From the NCBI GenBank assembly GCA_037179515.1, contig JAXCGZ010022667.1, forward strand, positions 1 to 64,000: 64,000 bases of DNA. Direction: 5' to 3'. The translations under genes and the position numbers were made by a program. The notes under the pieces are model-generated. The model was not told the origin of the DNA. It did not search any database and saw only the letters and a program-made list of their open reading frames with translations. Positions within the stretch are counted from its first letter, which is position 1, and every line of letters begins with the position of its first letter. Source of the DNA: Halocaridina rubra. Taxonomy: Eukaryota; Arthropoda; Malacostraca; Decapoda; Atyidae. Below are positions 9,124 through 20,255 of this stretch, piece after piece.

Positions 9124-11944
9124 TTGTTATACACAAATGCTGATGGATTAGCTGGTAAGGCAGTAGAATTAAAAGATAGGATTCACAACAGTAAGGCAGA
9201 TATAGTAGCAATTACAGAGACTAAGTTGAGTGAGGACATAAACAGTGTCACAGTTTTTCCTAAGGGCTTCAGAATACTAAGGGTTGAAAGATCTGAGAGG
9301 ACTGGTGGAGGGATAGCACTGCATATAAGTGAAAGGATTCAAGTTGAAGAAATAAACTTGGCTATAGAAAGTGAGTTCAAGGAATTTCTTGTTGCTCGCA
9401 TAAATACTGGGTCAGAGAGCATTATAATAACTGTTGTATACAAACCACCAAGGAACCAAAATAGGCTTGAAGTTTATGAGGAAAGTCATATAGGTACTAT
9501 TGAAGTCATAAATTCAGTTGTTGACATGGCACGGGGAAAAAAATGTAGGATTTTGATTATGGGAGACTTTAATCATAAAGAGATAGATTGGATAAATCTT
9601 GACCCACACAGTGGTGAGGACTCATTCGGGGCAAGATTCCTAGATTGCGTACAAGGGAATTTCCTACACCAACATGTAATGGAACCAACAAGGGCCAGGG
9701 GTGGGGATGAGCCATCACTACTTGATCTAGTGTTCACAGATAATGTGTTGGATATTGAAAAAATTGAGTATGATCCACCAATTGGAAAGAGTGACCACTG
9801 TGTGCTGTTGATGGAGTATATCATTGAAGATATTCTTCCTGAGAGTAGAGGCACACAGGACATGAGGAGGAACTATCCGAAAGGAGATTACATCAAAATG
9901 AATGAGCTGTTTACAGTTATTGACTGGAGAACCTTATTTTACAACAAATCTGTACAAGAAATGTATGACATCTTTTGTGAGAAATATGGGAAGATAGTAG
10001 ATTGCTGCATACCTGTCACCAAAGTAGGTGTAATTCATGCCAGAGAGAAATGGTTCGATAATGGGTGTAAAAGAGCTAAGGAGTGGAGAGACAAATGCTG
10101 GAAAAGGTATAGGAGGAGAAAAAACATAAATGCCTGGCAAACCTACAAAAGAGCAAGAAATGACTACCTAAGTAAAAGGAGAGAGGCAGAGAGAGACTAT
10201 GAGAGGGACATCACCAGGAAGGCTAAAGAAAATCCCAAGCTTTTCCACAGCTTTATCAGAGGAAAACTGAAGGTAAAAGAACAGGTTTTAAGGCTAAAGA
10301 GAGCGGATGGAAGCATCACTGACGCGGATGAAGAGATCTGCAAAGAATTGAACAAGGAGTTTCAGTCAGTATTTACAGTAGAAAATACCCCACCCCCTCA
10401 GATTGCAGAGATAGAAGCTCAGGGGCTGGTATTAGAGAACATCAACCTTACAGCCACAGAGGTATGCAAAGCGCTGATGGATTTAGATGTTCATAAAGCT
10501 ACAGGTCCTGATGACATATCCCCTCATGTGCTTAAAAAATGCGCAAACTCAATATCAGTGGCACTAAGTATCATATTTAAAAAGTCACTGGAGTCAGGGG
10601 AGATTCCAAGATGCTGGAAACAAGCAAATGTGATACCTATCTTCAAAAAGGGAAGGAGGGATACGGCTCTGAACTATAGACCAGTTTCCTTGACCAGCAT
10701 AGATTGCAAAGTTATGGAGAAACTACTAAGGAAACATATCTCTCTTCACTTGGAATACTTCAACTTTTTGTCAGTGAGGCAACATGGCTTCAGAGAAGGT
10801 AGATTAACAGTAACAAACTTATTAGAAATTTATGATGAGGTAAGCCGAATCTTACAGGAAAGAGAGGGCTGGGCAGATTGCATATTCCTAGACTTCCAGA
10901 AAGCGTTTGACACTGTTCCATATGGGAGACTTATTAGGAAGCTGCAATCAATGGCTAGAATAGGTGGAAATGTTTTAGAATGGATAAAAACTTACTTAGA
11001 AGGAAGGGAACAGAGGGTTAGAGTAAGACACTCAGTGTCTGAATGGAGAAGAGTTAGTAGTGGAGTTCCACAGGGTTCAGTTTTAGGGCCACTTTTGTTC
11101 CTTGTATATGTAAATGACCTACCAGAGTCTGTAAATTCATTCATGAATATGTTTACAGATGATGCAAAGATTGTGAAGAGAGTAAAAACGAGAACAATGG
11201 TAGAGAACTTCAGGAGGATCTAAATAATCTGCATGAGTGGTCAGAAAAGTGGCTAATGAAATTCAGTACTTCAAAATGTAAGGTAATGAGAATGGGTACA
11301 AGTGCAAGAAGGCCCAAGCTTGACTACTCGGTGGCTGGAGTACAACTTCACGAGACGGAAAATGAGAGAGATCTAGGAGTAAACATACTGGCAGATTTGT
11401 CTCCAGAAATACATATAAATGGCATAGTAAGGGCAGCATATGTATTCTTATCAAATGTAAGGGTAGCCTTCAGGTACATGGACAAGGAAATGTTCAGAAA
11501 TATTTATGTAACCTATGTGAGGCCAAAACTCGAATATGCAGCCCCCTTTTGGAATCCGCACTTGAAAAAGCACATAGCTAGCTTGAAAAAGTTCAAAGAC
11601 ATGCCACGAAACTGGTGCCAGAAATACGCAATCTCAGTTATGATGAGAGGCTAAGGGAATTAGACTTACCATCACTCGAAGCTAGAAGAGTGAGGGGGGA
11701 TATGGAGACAGTCTTTAAATTCCTTCATGGTTATGATAGAGTGGATAGGGATCGATATTTTGATATGGCTGGCTCTAGAACTAGAGGTCATAGTTTGAAG
11801 CTTGGTAAGAAAACTTCTTTGCAGGATGTAAGGAAATACTTTTTCAGTGTAAGAGTAGTTGATAATTGGAATTGGCTAAGCGAGGAGGTAGTTAATGCTA
11901 TCTCAATCCATAGTTTTAAGGACAGGTATGATAAGTATGACTAA
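9124..11944 (+). pseudogene. CR1-1 ORF2: APE endonuclease-reverse transcriptase (two frameshifts)
   Basis: ORF2 nicks target DNA and primes cDNA synthesis from the nick. The endonuclease spans about residues 1-230 (LLYTNADGLAGK, ITETKLSED, ILIMGDFNHKEIDW, GKSDHCVLL). The RT follows (KATGPDDISPHVLK, NYRPVSLTS, FLDFQKAFDTV, SSGVPQGSVLGPLLFLVYVNDL). The catalytic box reads FTDD here, where the other copies read FADD. The frame is open for 699 codons to 11223, then loses one A in a short A run near 11188 and one base near 11580. The last pieces are 11256-11654 and 11615-11944. No ATG is retained at the ORF2 start; CR1-7 preserves one (MGDKEDND) that overlaps the end of ORF1. There is no RNase H, as expected for CR1. 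Confidence 0.9.
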
Positions 11945-11969
11945 GTATAAAATGGAACCGATCAGGAGC

Positions 11970-12034
11970 CGGGAAGATACGAGCTTTGGGCTCTTTCCCG
12001 TAAACACAATTAGGTAATCACAATTAGGTAATCA
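11970..12034 (+). promoter_or_regulatory. CR1 3' stem-loop and tandem tail
   Basis: CGGGAA at 11970 pairs with TTCCCG ending at 12000, with an inner GAGC-TTTGG-GCTC hairpin. After AACA come two 14-bp units, CACAATTAGGTAAT. The same hairpin and tail occur at the 3' end of every CR1 copy in the window. By analogy with CR1 elements this is the likely RT recognition and priming site; that role is inferred. Confidence 0.7.
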
Positions 12035-13559
12035 CGGCGGGCATTAGAAAACAAACATTCAGTATCTTAAATTTTTGCTTGTGTTTTTGAGTGGCCAAGA
12101 CTTTAGATTAAAATATAAACAAAATTTCCCTATATAAGAAATCCTGCAGAGTATTGTGAGTAAAAAATTAATATTTGTTGTAGGACGAGACAGTCCAAAA
12201 TATTAAAGGAAAATATTGAGAACATTTTCGTGAGGGGAAAGAGAAGCTGCTGTCCTGTTCTGCCTTGAAGGAAGTTTAGAAGAGTTGCCAGAGGTGGAGC
12301 CATCACATCACATTACCTAATTTTTTGTGTAAATTGGGGAGAGCTCTTAAGCCGTTTACCTGATCCTGTGGTTCCATATATTGTTAAAATCAGTATTCTT
12401 CCATTTATATTAATTTGATAGTTTGATACACTAAGTAATTGAATAATTAAATACATACCAATAATACACCTGTCAACAGTACTGAGTTAAGTTGCCAAGT
12501 AGCACAGCTGTCTTATTTTCCTTCATTTTTTGTTTTGTTTTTTCGTTTAGCTTTCTCTTTTATTTTTTTTTATTTTATATATATATATTGAGTTAAATGT
12601 AAAGTCTGATCTTGTGATGACATACCTTGGTTAGCAAGTGAGTTTATCAGTTAAGAAGAATATATAGCAAAAACAGGTGGATGTCTCCTCAAATACATAT
12701 TCGAATTTTCCTTCAAGTTTACTTTTGTTTTTGTATGCATTTTTTCTTTTTTTTTTCCCCTCAAATTACCAAAGTCAAATATATAAGTTAGGATGTGTGT
12801 TACCAGAAAAGAGATAAATTGAGTAACTAAATAGCACTTATATGAAGATATAAAAATTCTGTGTGAAGCTTAAATAAAAGTTTTTCTCTCTTTTTTTCTC
12901 TTTCTCTTCTTTCTACATTCTGTGGAAGGGAAAACATAAAAATGAGGCCATCTCTGTCCGAAACCTCCCCCACCCATGGGTTGGGAGGAGGGGTAGCTAT
13001 TAGGAGATTAAAACAGAAAATCAAGGATTTAGAGGCAATGGTTATAAGCCTTGATGATAAAATTTGGAATATGGATAGAAAAATTAAAGAGAATGAAACA
13101 CTCAGAGAGAAAATAAGATTTTTAGAGGAAGCAAATAAAGCACAAGGGCAGGAGAGAAAAGAACTAGAAAAATGAATAAAGAAGCTGGAAGGGGAAAAGA
13201 GTGAACTAGAAACCAGAATTTCTAAACAAGAAGATAACAACAAACAGCTGAATGACAACCTAAATGAATTAGATGTTAGTTCACTGCGCTCTTCTGAGAG
13301 AGGCGAGATTGCAGCTTGGAATATCCAGATTAAGGAAAACATTGAACAGTTTAGGAAAGAGTTCCAAGAGTTGAATATGGAACATGATGCCATGAAAACT
13401 TCCTTTGCTGATGCACTAAAGGGGAATGTGGCAGTAAAAGAGGCTGTTAAGGTGGTGGCACTGGAAAACATGCAAACAGGTGACTATAAAGAGACAGTAA
13501 TTGAAAAAATGAAAGATGTTGTGATGGAAAGGGCAAATCCGCTGATTAAACAGACAATT
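12035..13559 (+). mobile_element. CR1-2, 5' part: 5' UTR and ORF1 N-terminal two thirds
   Basis: The 5' end begins GGCGGGCATTAGA immediately after the TAATCAC of the CR1-1 tail; CR1-7 starts with nearly the same bases. ORF1 begins at 12942 (MRPSLSETSPTHG) and has a TGA at 13173-13175, where related copies carry an Arg codon. It then stays in frame through KDVVMERANPLIKQT, where the I element interrupts it at 13559. The other part of this copy is at 20256-22645. The last 13 bp (13547-13559, TAAACAGACAATT) are the left target-site duplication. Confidence 0.9.
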
Positions 13560-13868
13560 TTTTTTTTCTTGGATGTTCACCCTTGAGGGTGAGCGGACCT
13601 TCCCTTGTGGCCCGCAGGTGGGGTGAGATTTTTTTTGGAGTGTATGTGGTGTTCGCTCTTGCGGGCGAATGGGCTTTCCTATTGGTGAGGATGTGGGGTG
13701 AAATCTTGTTATTGTTGGTGATCGGACTTTCCTAATTGGCCCGCAGGTGAGGTTGTGCAAAACTGTAAAGATAACGGAGAGCATAAGTATTCAGTTGTGA
13801 GTTATTAGTTTACATCAAACAATTTAAATGAATTCCTGTTTTGGGGGTGAGAGAGAGTTATTGCATGG

Positions 13869-16800
13869 TTATCTTGGTGGAGGGTATTGTCTGATAATAT
13901 TTAGTAGACTGTTCATGTAGTTATTTGTTGCTAGTCTGATGATGGAGCTAGCAACATGAAGGGCATTTGGGTCTTCGCTAGATGTTGCGGGGGCACCAGT
14001 TTTCCGTCGAATTTCTGAAAAAGAATCACATTCCAGGATGTAATGTAGCAGTGGATGTGGTGAGGCTACCTGGCAAAAGGTGCATTCCCTGATGATATCC
14101 TCCACTATTTGCCAGGTGCACTTGTACCCGAGTCTCAGACGGTACACATTGAGTTCCGTGCTTCGTCGAAGTTTCTTAGGCAGGGTGATATGCCGAAGAT
14201 CAGTGGTGGCTTTGTACCACCAGTTGGAGGGGGAGCCAATGTCTGTGCACAGGTTGTGTTTAGTTATTAAGGTGTTAAGGAGTGACTTGGTGGCTTTATT
14301 TTTTATCTGTTGCATCCCAGGAGACAGAGATATCTGGATTTCTGCTCTGAGAGTGGCTTGTTTGGCGGCTTGATCGGCTTCCTCATTTCCCTTGATGCCG
14401 ACGTGACTGAGAATCCAGGCAAGAGTGATGGCTTTTCCAAGGCTGGTTGTCCTGTGGTAGTGGCTGAGGATGGTGGTGATGATGCGTACATTGTCTCTGA
14501 GGAGTGGCTTCTTGATGGCCTGTAAGGCGCCTTTAGAGTCAGAGAGAATTAGGGCATGGTCAGCTCCTTGCTGGATGAAGAAGTCGAGGGCGTTGGCTAT
14601 GGCAACAAGCTCAGTCTGGAGCGATGAACAGGAGTTTGACAGTCTCCAGGATAGGACGTGGTTTCCAGTGGTGAATTCGGCTGCTGAGGCTCCTGTTTCT
14701 TGATTTACTGAACCGTCAGTGTAGTAGACTTGAGAGTTTGGCCTGCTCCAGCTCTGAATTTTGTCCTTATATATGTTTTTAAAGACAAGCGGGTTTACCA
14801 AGCTTTTGGGTTTATCAGGGAGCTCGATCTTTATGTCGAGTGGTTGGTCATTCCATGGGGGTGGGCATCTGTATTCAGGAAGCGGTGTGTCTTGTATCTT
14901 GGCTAGGATGCTCTCCCTGACTGGCAGTGCTTGCAGGCTAGTGCAGACCTTGGCTGCCCAGGTTCTAGGATGGTGGTTGAGGTGGCGATTGAGGGCTAGA
15001 TGGAGATTTGTGCCAGCTAGGCATTTATGTTGGGCAGTGGTGGTTTTGGCCACAAAGAGTATCAGTCTTTGCTGAGCTCTGAGTTTGAGTGGAATGAGTC
15101 CCGATGTCATCTGGATGTTTTCTCTCTTGGTCCACATGGGGGCTCCTAGCATGGTATGTGTGGCATTGTTTTGAATTACTTCTATCTTGTCCCACTGTTG
15201 GTCTGTAAGTAGCCAGAGTGTGGGACAAGCATAGTCTATGAGGCTGCGTATGGCTTGTACATAGAAGGTTCTGAGGGCATTAAATGATGCACCATCGTAG
15301 AGGCCCGACATCCGACGAAGGACCTCTTGTCGCTGGCTGCACCTGTCGCGCAAGTGTTCAATTTCTGGTCCAAAGGTTAGTCTTTGGTCGATGATCACAC
15401 CCAGGTATTGGTGTTTGGTAACCCAGTCCACAGGCTCATTACCTATGACCAGATTAGTGTCTGGTCTCCGCTGGTGGATGGGAAGGGCCTTGGTTTTGCT
15501 GGCATTGATTTTAACTCCAAGGGAGATGGAGGCTTGGTGAATCTTGGTGAGGCAGCGCTGTGTCTTATTAGAGCTTCTGTCTCCTATTGTGACAAGGGCA
15601 AAGTCATCCGCATAGTTGAAGAGTTTGGCTCCATGTGGTAGTGCGATGTCCATGAGTTTTTCCATGAGACAATTAAAGAGGAAGGGGCTAAGGATTCCAC
15701 CTTGGGGGGTCCCATTTTCGTGGTTTTTGTAGGTGGAGTAGTGTCCATCTACTTTGACTCGTGCACTACGGTTTTGTAGACTCTGCTTGATCCATGAGAG
15801 AAGGTTACCTTTAATCTGCTTTGATACAAGAGCTGAGAGTATTGCCGGCACATTGGCTAGTTCAAAGGCCTTCTCTAGGTCTAGAAAAACGATGTAACCA
15901 CGGCAGTTGTTGATAAATGATAGCATGGAGGCTATGCATTCTGAGGTGCCTAAGCCAGGCTGGTAGGCAAACATGTTTTCTGGGAAGGGTGGGCATTTCC
16001 AGCGGACTCTGTTAAGTACCATCTTTTCTGCCGTTTTGCTCAGGCAGCTTAGGAGGGAGACGGGGCGAGGGTTGTCAGGGTCCTGTGGTTTTGGGATGGG
16101 CTGAATGTCTGCTCTGTTCCATGAGGCTGGTCTGATTCTTCGTGTGTATGTCGAATTGATCAGAGAGAGTAGAGCAAGCTCCCCTTGGGGCCCCATATTT
16201 TGAATCATTGTGTATGTGATTCTATCGGCACCTGGGGCTGTGTTCTTAGAGCTTTTGCTTACTTTTAGTAGCTCAGTCAGAGAGAATGGAGCATCTGTTT
16301 CGTCTTCAGTGTTGATGGCCTCTTCTATTTCTTCCCATCTTGCAGTGGTGAGGACCTGAAGAGTTGTTCTGGTGGTGATGGGGAGCTGGTTGGAGCTTGT
16401 TCTATCCGCGAATTTGATGGCGAGTTCTTCTGCTGCCCTGCTAGGATCCCTGTGGGGGTGATTTTAGGAGGTTTTCCTTTAGCAAAGGAGTTAATGCTCC
16501 TCCACATCTGGCCCACAGAGGTGTGAGCATCTAGGGTGGAACACCACTCTAGCCATTTTTTCCTCTTGATGTTGCGAGTCTCTTCATGGACATGTTCTTT
16601 GACTGCCTGGAGAGTGCGGTAGGAGTCTTCAGTGCGACGTTTCCTGTGCATTTTCCGGATGACGTTGAGCCGGTGATTGAGTTCTTTAACTCTGTCACAG
16701 TAGTACCATCTGTCCCGATGAGTGGTGTGTTGTGGTTTACAGAGGGGGATGGAGGAGTTTGCTGCAGCTTGCAGGGCATTGACTAGCTCGGCCTCTGCTT

Positions 16801-17569
16801 GGTTGATGTCTTCAGAAGGTACGTAGGCTGAAAACCAATTGCTGAGGTGCTCCTGGAATCAGCCCCAGTCGGCCTTCTTGAAATTCCAGCGAGGGGGAGG
16901 AGCAGGGATTTGGAAGATTTCAGGAATTGGCAGCGTGAGATGGATCCCATAGTGGTCGCTTGTGACCAGGGGATGAACTCTCCATGTGGCGTTCTGCTTT
17001 AGGGAATTGGAGACAAAGGTGAGGTCCAGTATTCCACCTCTGTCATGTGTTGGCTCATGATCGTTGAGCAGGGAGACATCTTCTTGGTCATCCAGCAGGC
17101 TCATGATGTGTCTGCCTGCAGCACAGGGGCGCTCATACCTGAATTTTGGATGGTGCGCGTTGAAGTCGCCTCCTATTACCAAGTCACGATGACTGGCTAG
17201 CCCGAAGAAGGTAGTCAGGTCTAAGCCACCTTCCCCTGGTCTGTAAATGTTGTACAGATCTATGCAGCTGCCCTGAAGTTGGATGTTAACAGCGAGGACG
17301 TGGACATCTTCGCCGCAGTAGACCGGTCGGGTTATTTCCTTGGCTAATAGGTTTTTCCTGATGAAGGTGGCGCTGCCTCTGTTCTCCCCTGGAGACCAGT
17401 GCTGGTAGAATCCATTGTATCCTGAGATTTTTGGAGTGTATTGCTCTGTGCACAGGGTTTCTTGAACCATGATGACATCAATGTTGTCAGTCTTGGCTAT
17501 GCCTTCAAGATGTTGTACCTTGTGTCTGAGACCCTGGGCGTTCCAGTGTAGGATCCCGAGATTAGACAT
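13869..17569 (-). pseudogene. I copy 1 ORF2: endonuclease-RT-RNase H polyprotein (one stop, one frameshift)
   Basis: Translation would start at the ATG at 17569 (MSNLGILHWNAQGLRHK), which overlaps the ORF1 stop. The endonuclease lies at 16859-17569 (VIMVQETLC, NRGSATFI, DLVIGGDFNAHH, TSDHYGIHL). A TGA at 16861-16859 replaces an Arg codon seen in I copy 3 (ADWGRFQEHL). A frameshift lies near 16450. From there the frame is open to 13869: RT (PGADRITYTMIQ, FLDLEKAFELANVPA, GTPQGGILSPFLF, LFNYADDFALV), then RNase H (VYYTDGSVNQETGASAA, SSLQTELVAIANAL, DSKGALQAI, LSHVGIKGNEEADQAA), and a C-terminal cysteine cluster (ECTFCQVASPHPLLHYILEC). Catalytic residues YADD and the RNase H D-E-D set are visible. 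Confidence 0.93.
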
Positions 17570-19078
17570 CTTGATGATTTGAGGAGGTGGAGGTGGTAGG
17601 AGTGGTGGGTTGTTGAGGCTGCTGGTGGGTTCTGGAGACGAGGGTGTTGGCGACAACGGAGTGGGCTACTTCGACGACTTGATTGTAGGCATCTTGAGTG
17701 GTGGCTCTGGTATCGAAGAGTCGGACGGCTGCCTGTACGGCTTGAATAAGAAGGTTGGTGAGCTCGTTTACTGTGAAGAGAGTTTGCTGTTTGGAAGAGG
17801 AGGCAGAGGAAGGTGTCTGGATAGGCTGTTTAGGTGTGGGGGTATGGGATCTTAGTCTAGGGTCCCAGAACCTAGTGTGGTGAGTGGGTGTGTGTGTGGT
17901 CTGAGTGTTCTGAGTGTTGCGTGTGACTGTATTGTGTGTTTGAGTGTTGCATGGGGTTGAGGTGTTGGTGTGAGTGTTGTGTGTGGGGATGGTAGGAGTG
18001 TGAGTGTTGTTTGGGGGGATGGTAGGAGTGTGAGTGTTGTGTGATGGGGTGGATGGAGTTGGTGTAGGGGTGGAAGCTGTAGGAGGTGTGATCTGTGTGT
18101 TAGGAGCTGGGTTGGTGTTGTGTGGTGGGTTTTGGGTGGGGAGGTTAGGTGTGAGTGGGGCAGGAGGGGGCATTTGCCAAGGATTGGAGGTGGGGGGAGG
18201 AGCTGGGGTGAAGTTGGGGTGGTGTGATTGGTGACAGGGGCAGAGGGAGGGGTTCTTTGAAGAATGCTCTTCAGCCTTTCTGGGCAGCGGTTGTTCCATG
18301 CGTGATGGTTCCCTTTGCAGTTTGGGCACTTGGCAACTGTTGCTTCTTTTGCCTTGAATTTGTTAAGGCAGCGGTCGGTGGAGTGTTTCCAACTGCAGAT
18401 TCCACATCTCTCTGGGAAATGGCAAGTATTTCTGTGATGCCCAAATCTTTGACACCGGAAACATCTCAGGGGTTCTGGGGTGTAGTCTCTTATGTTGAAC
18501 TTGCCCCAGCTGCCGAGGTTTACTTGCGAAGGGGGTGGACCACAGATGTGGACCAGAACTTGCTTTGATGGGACGGTTTGGCCCTCTATTTTGGAGGAGC
18601 AATGTGAGGCAGCCGTAATATACGTTTGCTTGGTCAGCAGGTCAACTGACCAAGCAACAGGGAAGCCAATGACGATGTATTTTCTTATTTTTTGGGCAGG
18701 GTTCATCTCTATCAAGTGAGGTGAGTTTAGGCTGCGGATCTTCTCTGCGGCTTCTGCTGAGGCTGGGTGGATAATGAAGTCACCCTGTACATTAGGCTTT
18801 ATTTTGCAGCCATGCTCGGTGAGTTGGTCTTCCAACTCTCTGATAAGGTCATATGCCTCTTTGGTGGAAGGAGCCTCAACTTTGAACTTGGAAATGGGCT
18901 CTCTATCAGTCTTTGGGGCTGGGGGAGGAACTGGGGCAGCAGCACTCTCATGGCTACTGCCAGAGGCCGTCCTTGGCCTCTTCTTTCCCACAACCGTCCA
19001 CCCCTCTTGAGGGGGGTCGAGTTCCATTCCCCCCTCTGGGGGGGAAGCAGGAGAAGCGGCTGAGGCCATGACTAGCAA
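17562..19078 (-). pseudogene. I copy 1 ORF1: Gag-like RNA-binding protein with three zinc knuckles
   Basis: ORF1 starts at 19078 (MLVMASAASPASPPEGG; a second Met is seven bases on). It carries an RRM-like region (KFKVEAPSTKEAYDLIREL) and three cysteine-histidine knuckles: CFRCQRFGHHRNTC, CGICSWKHSTDRC and CPNCKGNHHAWNNRC. The rest is a long Pro/Thr/His-rich tail. The 408-codon frame ends at 17852. A second frame (17562-18329) carries the C-terminal segment VNELTNLLIQAVQAAVRLF, which is also present in I copy 3, ending HQDV with a stop at 17562. I infer a frameshift somewhere in the low-complexity part between about 18230 and 18330. ORF1 would bind and package the element RNA. Confidence 0.85.
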
Positions 19079-20255
19079 CTAGTCATGGATATCACAGATT
19101 TCACTAGGTATATGTTATTTGCACTGTTTGTCAATTTTGATTAATACAATATAGGGGCCTTATGGCTGGATCACTTCACTTAATTGCAACACTACAACAC
19201 TTAATCACTTAAACAGTCTTCTATCTTTCTTCCCAACTCTCGTGGGAGAGGGAAGTGAAAAGAGAGATTTTGCTCAGGACACAATAATGTGTGTTGAATT
19301 AAACAAAAGAAAACAAAAGCATAAAAAAACAACAAAACAAGGCAATCTTTCTGTTTCTCTCTTTGGCTCTCGTGAGAGAGGAAGAAAAGAAAACAGATAT
19401 ACTTAGGTTATATTTCCTTGTGAAAACTTCCCCCTCAGGTCAGGGATGGAGTAGAGGAGGCGAAGTTCACTTCACTGGTAGGAAGAGGCTTCAACTACCT
19501 ATCACAAAAAATATAAAAACAATTAGAAGCCTGAACACTTTCTATTTCCCTTTTCTTCCCAACTCTTATAAAAGAGAGAGAAGAGCAGGCAAAATTACTT
19601 GGAGTATATCACACACACAGTCACTTGTTTTCACTAAAACACAATAATGTGTGTTCAATTAAACAAAGGAACACAAAAGCACAAAAAAACAACAAAATAA
19701 GGCAATCTTTCTGTTTCTCTCTTTGGCTCTCGTGAGAGAGGAAGAAAAGAAAACAGATATACTTAGGTTATATTTCCTTGTAGAAACTTCCACCTGAGAC
19801 AGAGATGGAGTGGAGGAGTTGAAGTTCACTTCACTGGTAGGGAGAGGCTTCAACTACCTATCACAATAGATATAAAAACAAATTAGAAACCTGAACACTT
19901 TCTATTTTCCTTTTCTTCCTGACTCTTATAAAAGAGAGAGAAGAGCAGGCAAAATTACTTGGAGTATATCACACACACAGTCACTTGTTTTCACTAAAAC
20001 AAAAAACGAGAACACAAAGCGAAACAAAAGCAGTCTTTGCTTCTTTTTCTGGCTCTCGTGAGAGAGGAGGAAAAGAGGACAGAGATACTTATGCAGGTCC
20101 TATCACTACTGGAGCTGGAACAAGACTGTTGTCCGGAGTTAATCTGCTGGGAGGAGTCGGCTTAAGCTGCTGGGTGGAGTCGGCTTCTGCTATTGGCTGC
20201 TGGCAGAGTGAGAGAGGAGAGGTCCAACCACTACTGGAGCTGGAACTGGACTGTC
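19079..20255 (-). promoter_or_regulatory. I copy 1 5' UTR with ~360-bp tandem repeats
   Basis: A 360-bp unit starting ACAATAATGTGTGTT occurs at 19281-19640 and again from 19641. A partial third unit begins near 20001, and a degenerate fragment lies near 19219. Each unit contains TGGCTCTCGTGAGAGAGGA, which includes a CTCTCGTGAGAG palindrome. Closer to the element start (20100-20255) shorter GGAGTCGGCTT and ACTACTGGAGCTGGAAC repeats occur. Tandem 5' monomers act as internal promoters in some non-LTR elements; here that is only inferred. Confidence 0.7.

Larger units (their letters stand above)
7111..12034 (+). mobile_element. CR1-1: full-length CR1-like non-LTR retrotransposon
   Basis: The element has a ~900-bp 5' UTR (recognisable from about 7145, CGCAACTGCTTCTC), ORF1 (8043-9121), ORF2 (9124-11944), and a 3' stem-loop (11970-12000). 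It ends in two tandem tail units, CACAATTAGGTAAT, at about 12005-12034. A short tandem tail instead of poly(A), together with a coiled-coil ORF1, an APE-type endonuclease and an RT without RNase H, is the CR1-group layout. Its 5' end abuts the tail of CR1-0, and its own tail abuts the 5' end of CR1-2. It is disabled by frameshifts in both ORFs. Confidence 0.9.
13560..20255 (-). mobile_element. Nearly complete I-clade non-LTR retrotransposon (I copy 1)
   Basis: A 6.7-kb minus-strand element is inserted in ORF1 of CR1-2. It is flanked by a perfect 13-bp target-site duplication, TAAACAGACAATT, at 13547-13559 and 20256-20268. From its 5' end (20255) it has a repeat-bearing 5' UTR, a Gag-like ORF1 with three zinc knuckles, ORF2 with endonuclease, RT and RNase H, a 300-bp 3' UTR, and a poly(A) tail at 13567-13560. 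RNase H after RT plus a CCHC ORF1 places it in the I group (I, Nimb or Outcast lineages; I cannot choose by eye). Only one stop and one frameshift in ORF2, plus a probable frameshift in ORF1, are evident, so the insertion is relatively young. Confidence 0.92.

Noticed and set aside
14080..15641. Several plus-strand frames of 60-100 codons
   Set aside because: They are shadows of the minus-strand RT-RNase H frame of I copy 1.
18034..19063. Plus-strand Gly/Val-rich frames
   Set aside because: They are antisense to the Pro/Thr-rich Gag tail and the zinc-knuckle region on the minus strand.
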